The position numbers and the translations under genes are program-made. A stretch of 64,000 nt of DNA from Trichaptum fuscoviolaceum. Taxonomy: Eukaryota > Basidiomycota > Agaricomycetes > Hymenochaetales > Trichaptaceae. Each line of letters starts with the position of its first letter. The first letter of the stretch is position 1. Positions 34,400 to 45,000 of the stretch are shown piece after piece. Under the pieces are notes generated by a model. The model did not search any database and was not told the DNA's origin. It saw only the letters and a list, made by a program, of their open reading frames with translations. Location: positions 473,961 through 537,960 of the forward strand of contig CAJSYZ010000001.1 in assembly GCA_910574455.1 (NCBI GenBank), read 5' to 3'.

Positions 34400-34790
34400 G
34401 GGCTGATTAGTCGTAAGGAGTATGCAGGCGTGTTTCCTTCTTCGCGAAAGCGCTAAGCACCGCCTGTGCCTTCCCAGTTCGTTCCGCATCATCACCAAAG
34501 AACTCCAGTACCATCTGGAACACCTCATGAGCCTTTTCAAGCCTGACTCGCTCTTCCTCAAACTTCGCCCACTTGACCCAGGCGCGGTTTGCGGTCGAAC
34601 TGTAACGCACCGCTCGTAAATCGCACTCGCGCGATCACGTTATTGGTATCGCTCTTCGAACTTGATGTACGCGTGCCACGCCTTGTCCTCCGGCTCCCAC
34701 TGCATCCATCGCTCAAACACTTGACGTGCGCATCGCGTGATCAAATACTGGTCAGAATTCAAGTCGTGCCGTGGCTTATTGTCGTTGAAC
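34400..34790 (-). pseudogene. Clf1/crooked-neck splicing factor fragment (decayed)
   Basis: On the minus strand the sequence reads [28 protein letters not shown], a stop codon, [16 protein letters not shown], a frameshift, and then [20 protein letters not shown] followed by [20 protein letters not shown] and AFAKKETRL. These are consecutive HAT repeats of the pre-mRNA splicing factor Clf1/Crn1. Only about 130 of the usual 700 or so residues are present, with an internal TAA and a frameshift, so it cannot be functional. It lies in the orphan gene block with no neighbouring splicing gene, which points to capture by a mobile element. Confidence 0.85.
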
Positions 34791-35842
34791 CATCTTCACG
34801 AGGCTATTATACAGTGATGGGATAGAAGTCGAGTACATTCTGCTTCGTCGCGTTTCTACGAACAATTGTGGAGAATGTTGGTGAGCCAATGAGACAATGA
34901 TATTAGGTATTCAATTCTTTTCGGAGACTGTACAAGTGACAAAAGTGTGATTAAATACATGAACGGATTGTATACTTCTTCCTCAGTCGCTGACGGACCT
35001 CGCGAGTAGCACCATCATGACGTTGATGAAAGGTAAGGGACGGCGGCTTTGGAGTGCGGCCTCGGGAAGGATGAGTCGCATCAACTATGTGACTGTGTTA
35101 GCGGTGTGAATGAGATGATGTGAGAAGATCGTGCTACCCGCGGTACTTTTTGTTTGCGAGAGCTAGGGCTCGAATATCAGAAGGGTGGAGTTTCCTTTTC
35201 TTAAGAAAGTTTAGATGCGCTAGGATAAGGAGTGTGAAGAGGTAGAAGTATTAACCTTTTGAGACTTAATGTTTTGTGTATTATTGTCTTCCTCCTCTTT
35301 TTCGGAGAGCGCGGAAAGGTGTAATTGGGTGAAAACTTTGCCATTGCTGTCAACGAAAAAAACGAGACGCTGTTCAACGATGTTTGTGGAAGGCATTGTG
35401 TAGTAATTGATAGAAATTCAGTGTGTTTGTGACTGATGAAGGATGAGCGAACGTGCTATAGCTTTATACCGATTGTGAGGGAGAACCAGAGCGCGTTTAC
35501 GCGTACATTTTCAGAACATGGTTAGACCTAGAACACCGGCGTACATGAAAGTGGAAGGCGATTAATAGGGGTGTCGATGAACGGAGAGTCAGTTCTGAAT
35601 CTTCCGAAACTTCCGTGTTCCTTTAACTCCTGTTCCATCTACCGTTTGTTATAGGAGTTGTTCGATGGTCCAAGAGCAAAGTTTCGGACGATTGGGAAAG
35701 CTTCTGGATGATATGTCATTGATTTCATTCCGTTTTAAATGGGGAGAAAATGTACGTGAGAGAAACAATGAACTGTTTTAAAGATGCTGAGCAAAAATCA
35801 TTCTGTAAAGTACAGGATAACTTTGTACTATCTGAAATATAT
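34791..35842. other. Intergenic stretch
   Basis: No supportable gene on either strand. Confidence 0.4.
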
Positions 35843-36817
35843 TTATATGTAATCGAACAGAGGCTTTTCGAGAGAAGGGACGGGTAAGGAGATGGAAGTC
35901 ATTTGGACTGTGTGCTTGTAACAAACTCCACCCAAGCGCCATATGACAGGGAAAGTGCTACGCGAGGCTTGCTCCCGTAGATCTTTCGCAGTGACTGACT
36001 GGTGGTTTCTGCCAAAGTACATGAAGATGCAGTGGGGATCGATGGATGTTCGAAGTGTCTGGGGACAGTCGGGATGCAAGTAGCAGAGCGTCTTGTGTGG
36101 CCGTTCCACCAATGTTCTGTAAATGAGTAAGTGGTTGCGAACGTCGCACTCCCTGCAAATCTTGTGTGCCAGATCGATTTTTACCGAAAAGCCTTGTGGA
36201 CAAGGGTCACTGTGGTATGACGGGTTTTGGAAGCTCTGTTCGCCCTGTGGACCAGTTCGGTACGCGGACCAAAATGAATCTGGGCCTATGATGCTCATAA
36301 AAGCGGTGGTAACACATCCAAGCGCAACTTGAGGAATAGAATTGTTTAACGTCGAAACTAGCGCTATCGTAAGTCCTCCTTTCTTCATCACATACGGAGC
36401 GGAAATGAACTTGTTGAGAGACAGATGGCTGGTTTGTCTTCTGGCCGAGAGGGCGGTTATCTGGTGATAACCGTTTTCAACGAAGAAGGCCACGATGCGG
36501 GCTGTTTCGGAAGGAATACAGACTAAGTAGAGAGTGGTGAGGTTTTGCGTAATTGACGGTGGACTGTTCAGAAATGCGTAGGAGGACTGGTCGAAAAGGG
36601 AAAGTGTAGTCTCTCTCATCTCGTGCATTAGACCTCGGCTTGAAACCCATCGCGACAGATGTTTTGCGAGACGATCACGAAGTCGGTCTTTTAATCCGTA
36701 ATGAATGGCGGATGAGACTCGGCTTATGAGCACCATATCAGCGGTTGAGCCGTAGCTGTAGATAATTGAGGATACATCGGCATGTGCGAACACTGTGAGT
36801 GCTTTGCTTCGTGACAT
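35843..36817 (-). CDS. Intronless orphan protein with F-box-like start and Cys-rich C-terminus
   Basis: A single uninterrupted frame of 324 codons starts at ATG 36817 and ends at 35843. Residues about 12-50 (ADVSSIIYSYGSTADMVLIS, followed by RVSSAIHYGLKDRLR) form a helical, leucine/valine-patterned segment reminiscent of F-box starts, but I would not call an F-box firmly. The C-terminal third has spaced Cys/His residues (ICRECDVRNH, CYLHPDCPQTLR, DPHCIFMYFGRNH) that could bind zinc. No signal peptide or membrane segment is present. The length and lack of introns in an otherwise intron-rich genome, and its place beside mobile-element genes, suggest a fast-evolving or transferred accessory gene. 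Confidence 0.6.
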   Translation of the reverse strand: MSRSKALTVFAHADVSSIIYSYGSTADMVLISRVSSAIHYGLKDRLRDRLAKHLSRWVSSRGLMHEMRETTLSLFDQSSYAFLNSPPSITQNLTTLYLVCIPSETARIVAFFVENGYHQITALSARRQTSHLSLNKFISAPYVMKKGGLTIALVSTLNNSIPQVALGCVTTAFMSIIGPDSFWSAYRTGPQGEQSFQNPSYHSDPCPQGFSVKIDLAHKICRECDVRNHLLIYRTLVERPHKTLCYLHPDCPQTLRTSIDPHCIFMYFGRNHQSVTAKDLREQASRSTFPVIWRLGGVCYKHTVQMTSISLPVPSLEKPLFDYI

Positions 36818-37519
36818 GGGGAGAGATTTGGACGGGGTTGGTGATAGTGATGTGAGGTGGAGAGTTAAGCGTAGGAAGTCGGTTGGGTGGCTGGCAGTAG
36901 TAATATTCGGTTAAAACGTGGACTGAGACAAAATGTGTTTCGGGTTTGCTTAGAGGTGAGGTCTAAATTTAGCTTTATCGATGACAAGTTTTGATCCAAT
37001 CCGGTTCGGAACGCCGCGCAAATGCGATGAAATAATGTCCGTTCAGCATTGTGAAGTTGATGGATTTGTTTGTGTGGAAGGTCAGATTCTGGAGAATTGA
37101 AACATGTATTTGAAAAAGAAAGAGACGAACATATCGTAAGTGATGGACTAATTGTTTTTGAGTCAAAACGAAAAGCAACAGCCCTCGAAGTACAATCGAA
37201 AACGGTGTAAGTTATCAGTTGTGGAGTAACAGTACGTTCATGTGCTACGAACTCTTTTCACAGCAGTGATATCAACATTGGAATTGAAGTTCAGTCTGAA
37301 ATGTTCTTGTCGTTCACAAGTAGTTGGTCCACGTGCTGTTTATGTATCCTTGCGATCGTCGTGTACATTTACAACATTCACATGGACGGTGAGCAGGTCG
37401 ACCTCTTGCCAGCCACTCGCAATGAAGGTAGAACTCTTTCGGAGATTGGAATGTTTTGCAGCGAGGAGATGTGGAACCTATCCCGGGTGAGACATGTTGC
37501 TTGTGATTCTTTTTTATAA
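36818..37519. other. Intergenic stretch with weak open frames
   Basis: A plus-strand frame at 37301-37519 carries one hydrophobic segment (CLCILAIVVYIYNIHMDG) but lacks a family match or clear gene structure. I do not call it as a gene. Confidence 0.35.
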
Positions 37520-37945
37520 CTAACCATGCAACCCATGTTCTATACGAACTGTTATTCCACCTTTTTGGGTGTATTTTGTAAACAAACCGTAACCTTCAGG
37601 AAAGTCTACGAGACTGTAGGGCACATTGTCATCTAAAGAAAGTGTGAACGAAAAGCGTTTCCGGGGCCAGAACGTTTGCTTGCCTTCGTCAATACCAGGC
37701 CCGCTGCGGAGCAGCAGCCAAGCGACTTTCTGCAGCCAATATGTTTTGACTGTTTCGTCGGCATCTATGTAGTAGACGCCGTCTCCGAGTTCGTGTAAGG
37801 CATGCTTGTCAGGGAGAGTGATTGGATGACGGTCGGAATCGGCGTCGGAAATTTCAATGACCACGTTGGCATCGTCTACGAGCATGCAGGGAAAGCGACT
37901 CAGGTTCATTTTTGTGCGACGGGAAAAATGAAGCAAGACGTACAA
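37520..37945 (-). CDS. Orphan protein of about 130-140 residues
   Basis: Uninterrupted frame with possible starts at 37945 or, more likely, at 37909 (MNLSRFPCMLVDDANVVIEI). The composition is that of a folded beta-rich protein: DADSDRHPITLPDKHALHEL, GVYYIDADETVKTYWLQ, FSFTLSLDDNVPYSLVDF. I recognise no domain. It may be single-exon or the last exon of a longer gene. Confidence 0.45.
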   Translation of the reverse strand: MYVLLHFSRRTKMNLSRFPCMLVDDANVVIEISDADSDRHPITLPDKHALHELGDGVYYIDADETVKTYWLQKVAWLLLRSGPGIDEGKQTFWPRKRFSFTLSLDDNVPYSLVDFPEGYGLFTKYTQKGGITVRIEHGLHG

Positions 37946-39172
37946 TGACCGATGGTCTGTAGGAATTTATATGCATGGCAAGACGAACTTATTCGTAAAG
38001 TTGCGAGAGAAGGAAGAGTTTCGTTTGATTCTAGATCAAAGATTTTCTTCAAAAATGAATCTTCCAGAACTGTGATGGGGCGAAAAAGCGCCCAAAAACG
38101 TCTAGCGCATCGATAAGTACAGTGAATGACAACGACGCTGCCGTATTATGTGCTGCAGCCCGGTAAGGTATTTCAACTTGAGGTTGGCCATACGTCGTTG
38201 ATCGTTGCACACCCGGAAGGTAAGGATAGCTGGCAGTACATATGGGAATGGAGAAAGAGAGTGGGAGAGGACTAGGGCAGATTCTTATAAGTGAGACGTG
38301 GAGAAGTCCTGGAAAAAATAGACCTGGGAACGAGATGGGAGGAAACCGCGGAAGAAGATGGGACGACGGACATAGGGAGGAGAGTAGAAGAGGACGGAAG
38401 TCCGCTTGTGCCGTAGAAGACTAAGGACGAACTCGTGTGTGCTAAGAACGATGTAATTAGTTAAAGTTAAGTTCTATTGTGTATTGTACATATTCATGCG
38501 CAAGAACGCCGTTGCGCGATATCGAGAGAGGGAAAAGTTGAGCAGGATACTTGAGCCATGTTCTTATCTTGCTGACTTCACAGTGCACGTGAGGGAGGAA
38601 AAGGGAAGGATGTTCTCACGAGTCGTAGCTCGTGAAAAGTTGTCGTTGTTGTCAACATGACTCTTTTCCGACCCATTATGTTGTACCGATATGTATGCAA
38701 GAAGAGAGGTAGCAATACAATGTAGGAAATCATTTATTGGCGACAGTAATGAAACTTGTTCCAGATGTGGTGTAAGATGAGATTGAACGATGTCGCTCGT
38801 TGATGTAGGCGTCGCACGACAAGGAAGTATGAAGTATGGAGAGACAATGTTACAATCTTGTTATCTTTCATCTTCGAGGTCGTATTCGTTTGTGATGGAA
38901 GCCAATGAAAGTGGTAGGTAACAAGTGGATGTCGAAGTCTGTGAGCAAGGTGGAAAAGCTTGCGGAATTGACATGTGAGATGCTTTTGGCTTGCTCTGAC
39001 TGTTAGTGAGGTCGTGAGAAGGCTGCAATCGGGCAAGGGATCGCACGACGTGAAGTGAATAGCCTGTTCACCTGCAGACTTTCATATCTTTTTTTCTCTA
39101 CCATCATATTCAATCATGAGGTGATGGAGATGACATGTAATGATATTGAATGAAGCAGAAAAGGTTTAATGA
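37946..39172. other. Intergenic stretch
   Basis: No supportable gene. A hairpin with 7-bp arms (TCACGAG / CTCGTGA) lies at 38616-38635. The left end of the Helitron-like unit could be in this stretch, but I found no clear CTRR terminus. Confidence 0.35.
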
Positions 39173-42022
39173 CTATGGTGGCCCTTGCTCAAGACGCATT
39201 AGTCGTGTAATATTGAGAAGGTGAAATGGTTGTGCAGTCGTCTTGGAGGTACCGTCTTTGTATAGTTTAGCGCCTATGACATGTTTTGGATTGTGGTCTT
39301 CTCGGATGAACTGCGCGACTTTGAAGATGTCACCCTTGCAATGGCCCTCGCATACGTAAGCTAGATCTTTCAATGTCGGGGACGCGTTGATCAAATCATG
39401 TAGGTAAACGAATGATGACCGTTCACGGGTATCGATTGTGCGGTACGTTACCAGAATCTGTAAGTCAAAGAGAGGGAGGTCACCTGGTCTTCGGATGGAA
39501 CGAATTTGAGTAGATGTTGTTGTCCAGCATAATCGACCCCCAACTGCAGCTGGCTCGATGCAGGTGTCCTTAAATCGAAAGAAGATGTGGAATTGTTGAA
39601 TCATGTCTTGGTAATCAATTTTTGAGATCCAAGAGACAGGTGAGGGATTCGGGTTAATAATTTTGTCTGTAGCTTCAGTCGATACTGCTCTGTCTGAAGG
39701 GTCGAAGCAGTCAAAAGTTTCGTCCCTTATATATCTCACTGCGATATGCTGCAGATGACTTCTGTACTCTCTTGGCAATTGCTTTCCTTCGTATGATGTA
39801 AGTGTGGCTCTGGAAGTGCATGTGAGGGTAAGCGTTTTGTCCGCAAAGTAAAGTAAATTTCATACAGGGAAAGGACATGACGAGGATGAAAGGTCCTGGG
39901 AAGGGGTTGATTGTCTATGAGTACGGCGACAAGACCGTTTCTGTCTACGTGTTTAAGATGCCCAAGACGCTTGTAGGACGGATGCGTCACCAAAACGCGC
40001 TCGCCTTGCCTTTTCTTGTTCTGTTCTTTCCTATTTGCATAAGCGTAGCCTTGTTTGGTTTTTGTGCAAGTCAATCCGTGGACAGGAGAAGCGCATTTGT
40101 CGGGTGTGCACGCTAAGTGGAACAGAGCGAAATCGATCTGTTTATCGGCGTAAGTTGCTAGTGCCGCACGGACTTCATGATGGTCTGAGAATGGCTGTCC
40201 GTTCAAACGTTCGAAGGTTTGACTGAAATGTTGTGAGTGTGAGAAGTTACTGAAGCGAGAAATGAACGTACCAGCAAACGATGTCGAACGCCGACAGTTT
40301 GAGAGGAAGCGGATTACGTGAAATTGCAACGTAGAATTGACCATCGTCGTCGAAACCAATGACTTTGGCGGCTTTCCGTATGGGAAACGGCAGGTATACA
40401 ATTTTGTTAATATGTTGTCTCCGCGATTCTGAGTTGACAACGGGATTGAGGAGGTTTGAGTGGCTGCCGTCATATTCAATAGCGACGAAATTGCAGTTGC
40501 AAGTGATCTGAAAGTGATGTGCATAGGTTAAAAATCTGCAGGGTCATAAGACGCAGGAAATGTAAACCTCTTTATGTGAGTCCACTAAGTGAAGGGAGTT
40601 TCCGTCATGGCTTACTATCAAACCTCGGAATCCCGAGTTAGGGCCAAGTTCAACACGTACGCAAGTACCAACGGAAAACTCGCGCTTGAGATAAGCGATA
40701 TCAACCATGGAAGATATTTTGGAATGTAGACGATGGTCATTAATTGTTATAAGGGCTTGATCATCGTTGAGCTGGAGAACGATGCCGTGGGAATTTATGA
40801 ATTGACCTGCGATAACAGACACCTTGTCTCTAACTTGAAGAAATTCTCTGTTGCTTATTCTCGTAGTGTCAAGGCCTACGGTTGTGTATACGACGACATC
40901 TGCAGCGTTTGGGTTAGCGCGCGAAATGGCATGAAGTCCCATTACTCGCACGGCTAGGAGGCCAGTGGAGTGGAAAGTGTACTTGTCGATTTTCCTGTAT
41001 GGGAGTGATACATGAAAACTCGCGGTTGTTTTCCATAGAGTTTGAATGCGATCGCTGGTCATGAGACATTGAGGAGGCCGATTGAATGGTCGGCGTTTTC
41101 GTTTGTGACTCCGGTCGTCGTTGATTCGGGGAACAGTTAGGACCAGTAAATCATCGGAATGTGACACTTCGGCGACATAACCTATGTCGTTTGCGTACAG
41201 ACCATGTTTAAATTTAACCCAGGAACCCTTTTGATATAAATCTGAGAAGTCGCATCTATTGTAAATGTGTGAAAGAACCTCTTGCTGGTCGTCAGACGAG
41301 ATGAACGACATCCGTGAGATGTAGACGTGTGGTAGGTTCGAGCAGGCACTGAGCACAGTGCTAGGGGACATTGACAAAACGTATACGCGACCGGGGAGCC
41401 ATGGCGAAGCTAAAGCGAGCGAATCTTCATTGCTAAGTGTCTTTTGGATGCGCTTGCAGCAGGAAAGTTCGCGCTGTACCTTGTTGAGAGTCAGTGACAT
41501 CAAGGAAAAGTTCTAGGGAAAGAGTACTTTAACAGGGATTAGAAGCATGTGCTGTCTGTCGCATTGGAACGGCTTGATGTGCAAAGGACAGTCAGTGTGA
41601 AATCGAAGAGGATCGACTTGTGTTGATAGGGCTAAAGCGTGTCTGCGATATTGTTCTGCTAAAGCTTCGAGTTCGGTAGGTGACTCCTCTTGTGAAGGAT
41701 GTGTTTGTGAATTACGGTGTTGGAGAGGCATGGGATGTTCATCTTCGGTATAGGTATCTAGGACGAATGCTTTCGTTACAAGAGTTAAATCAGGAATAGG
41801 TATAGGAGGCGAAAGTTTGGGTAGATTCGTTACATTCTTCTTCAGACTCGTCCGTCTCGTCAGAGTCACTACTGTGAGCCGCAGAGATGTCCAAGTATTG
41901 GAAAACGTTGGTTTTGGAGGTTTTCGAGTGCATTGAATGTAATGAAACGCTGTACAACGTATTAGTAGTTGGTCAAGTTGGCTTAGCAATGGTCTCGTGA
42001 ATAGGTTGATATTGTGAGACAA
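39173..42022 (-). CDS. Spt5-like protein (NGN/KOW domains), mobile-element associated
   Basis: Minus-strand exons run from about 42022 to 39173. In one frame the first exon carries an acidic stretch (SDSDETDESEEE), as in the N-terminus of Spt5. The next exon (41503-40574) has an NGN-like segment (WLPGRVYVLSMSPSTVLSAC, HVYISRMSFISSDDQQ), then KOW-type motifs: GSWVKFKHGLYANDIGYVAE, LQVRDKVSVIAGQFINSHGI and GTCVRVELGPNSGFRGLIVS. A 64-bp intron (40573-40510) with GT...CAG ends joins to ITCNCNFVAIEYDG, and a later exon has a further KOW-like GHLKHVDRNGLVAVLIDNQP. Spt5/NusG proteins bind RNA polymerase II during elongation. This copy is diverged, ends without the C-terminal repeat region, and sits 34 bp downstream of the Helitron gene on the same strand. 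I infer a mobile-element-borne paralogue and not the cellular SPT5. The junction near 41510 is not settled. Confidence 0.62.
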
Positions 42023-42056
42023 AATTACTGAAAAGGGTAAGACAGAAATGTGAAGA

Positions 42057-45000
42057 TCAAAAACACTTAACGAAAAGAAATATGTTGGGAGTTGTTTTGG
42101 ACAGGTGAATTGGAGGAGAAAGAAATTGGGAGCTGCTGAGTTCGTTCCCGATCAGCACACAGTCGCCAGAGTTCTGTCTCCCGTCATGGAACCAACTTTT
42201 TCTGTGCGCAAGGAAATGGGTTACGAAGTGACAACTTCCGTGGTATATAACTGAACATAACTTATATTTGCAAGGACCTGAAGGAGTGAGAAAGTGAAGA
42301 AAAGTACAAGCGGCTATACGGTGTGATTGAAGACCTTGGACTTCGAAAAATAGGAATAATGGGGGCGAAAGGAGCGAGATTTTTACACAAGGAGGTATGC
42401 TACATTGTTGACTGTGTGTCGTTAACAAACGCGTGTGAGAATGGGAGGATGCGGAAGCGTGACAAATCCAAGGAGATACTTCATACAAATTTGATACGGG
42501 GCTGGGAGACGTTTGAGCTGGATAAAGGAGTGTTTTCAATACGCAGGATTGAGTTTGCGTAGGGGGAGCCAAGTCTCCGCATGTAGAGCAAGTAATGCTG
42601 AGGTGAATAAACGGACAAAGAATGCTTCTGTTGGAGAGTTTCTCAAGAATGGACGTTACTGTGATAGGGTTAGATCCGTGTCTTGGGAAAGCGAGACTAT
42701 CAGCATTGAATAATATATCTCTTAAATGATCTCGACAAGAGTTGAAGTTCAATGTTGACGGCTCGTGAAGTAAGATCGTGAGAGAAGGGGTCAGCTTAGC
42801 AGTAAAGTTGTTAATTTGAGCAAATTGAGAGACGTAGAAGTCGGGTGAGGGACTGAATGCTGCGTAGAATGACATGATGACAGAGTCGTAAGCGCAAGAC
42901 CAATCATCTGACCATTGCACGCCTTGCAAAGTGGAAGGGTCAGATAAAGTGTTACTGAAGCGAGACCTCTTCAATGGTGTGGTGGCGCATACGTTCAAGT
43001 TAAGTTCGGTTGTTAGGAAAGATACGTTATCAGTGTTCGACGGTTTTCTTCGCTTTTGGCCTCGCTTGGCGCTCGGTTCATTGTAAGTGTTCTCGTTATT
43101 ACTTTCGCTATAGACCACTTTAGCGGATTCGGAAGAGAAACAGGGTATTAAGGGCTTGAGTGGCTCGAGTTTGAAGCCATATTTTACTAGAGTGTTGTGT
43201 TCTATTACTCTCAGCCTCTGACTTTCCCGAGTTAGGTTCGATTGACGTGCGCGATTCAAGTGAGACAGTGAAACCCTTTCTGTTAGAACGATTCCGAAAC
43301 GGGTCGTGGGACGAGACGCGCAAACGTATGCGTGAGCCCCCCCTTTTCGCAAAGACGATATGGAATGGGGAATCGTTTTACCTTGGACAAAATGGGCAGT
43401 TACTGCAAATCCACCTTGAACGGGGCATTGACTTCTTCTAACCAAGACATCTTTTTTGTTGCCATCTGAGCATGGCAGAGAATAATGGAAAGTTGAGGTA
43501 ACGGGACTTATAGGAACGACGCCTTTTGGTAGGTGTGCGAGTTCGAGAGGTGAATCGGGAAAATGAATGAAGACTTTATCCAGTATTCGTCGACTGCCAT
43601 CGTTACGAGCAGACAAGTGTGCAACAGTTCCACAAGCCCCATTTGTGAGTCGCAAGTCAGTCGAAATGTTCTTATCTTTGAGTATGACTGGCATTCCGAC
43701 ATATAAATGTAAATAACCAGGTGGGATCTTTCTGGAGTTGCCCTTTGCAGACTTAAATATTGTTCTCAAAAGTTGATCTCGCGGACGTAAGTGACCGTCC
43801 TGGTCTGGAAGGGGTTTCCGTGAAGGACCTATCTTGTCAAAAGCCTCGAATTCTAGAGAGTCTTGATTGGCTTTAGTAGAGGTAAGGCTGAGTGCCTTGC
43901 GAACGTTTAGTGCTTGTCGGAGCGAGTTTGTTGCGACAACAGCGATTGAAGATGAGTTTTCGGGATTAGACATATCCACCCCTCCAGGGTTATCGATACC
44001 TTTCATTACACGGGAGTTGAATAAGTCCGCGTCTGCTTGTGTACATTGTGCAGTCCTAAGTCTTTTCACAGCCTCACCATATTCGGGGTCACGGTGCATA
44101 CGGTGTTGGTGATGGAGTTCCACGACATCTGTAATGCTATTCCAAGCAAGCTTGCCGAGTCTGATCATGAGTTCCGTGTCTGAGACAGAACCTCGGTCTT
44201 TAATATCACTATAGACTGCCCTATCTTTAACGGGAGGAAACTGGTAAAGATCTCCAGAAAATACTACTATGATACCACCGAAGAATTCGTCGAACCGTTC
44301 TTTACCGTATCGTAAAGCGCTTTCAATTTGTGCCAGCAGGTAAAGCCCAACCATGGAGATTTCATCGATGAAGACAATGTACACGGACCCCCACTCTTTA
44401 CGAACTTGTATTTTATTCTTAACACTGAGCTCAATGAGAGGCTTAGATGTTGAGTCGGCAGACTTATTTTTGATGACAATATTTAGACCTGTGTGTATAG
44501 TAGTTCCGTCGATGAGTGTTGCAGCTGAGCCTGTGGGAGCTAAGAAGCGAATGCGGTCTTCGCACCCGTAATGTTTCATTACTTGCTTCACAGCGTTTAC
44601 GACATGAGTTTTACCAGTGCCTCCTGGTCCTGTGAGAAACATTCGCAAAGGTGTTGGCTTTGGTGCGGAAGCAGGATTGAGATCATGTGCCCTATGTTCC
44701 AAGAATGTATTAGCTATAATCCTGTAGGCAATCCATTGTTCATGATTTAAACTATTCTGTAGCCCGACGTTTTCGATTATTTGTTGTGGTGTCAAAGGAG
44801 ATGATAGACTAGAGATCGAAGAAGTTGAAATTGTTGGACGAGCAGGTAGAGATGATTGTTCGGAATTGATGAAGGCGTTAGAATGTAGTGTGCCAGGCAC
44901 GGTGTCACGGATTGTATCGGTCTGTGTTTGTGAGTGAATCGCGGAATTGTTTCTCCTCCTACTTGCGACAGCTTCTGCAGTCGCTTTCAGTTGAGTTTCC

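Noticed and set aside
38616..38635. Hairpin as the 3' end of the Helitron
   Set aside because: Arms are only 7 bp and no CTRR tetranucleotide follows on the minus strand.
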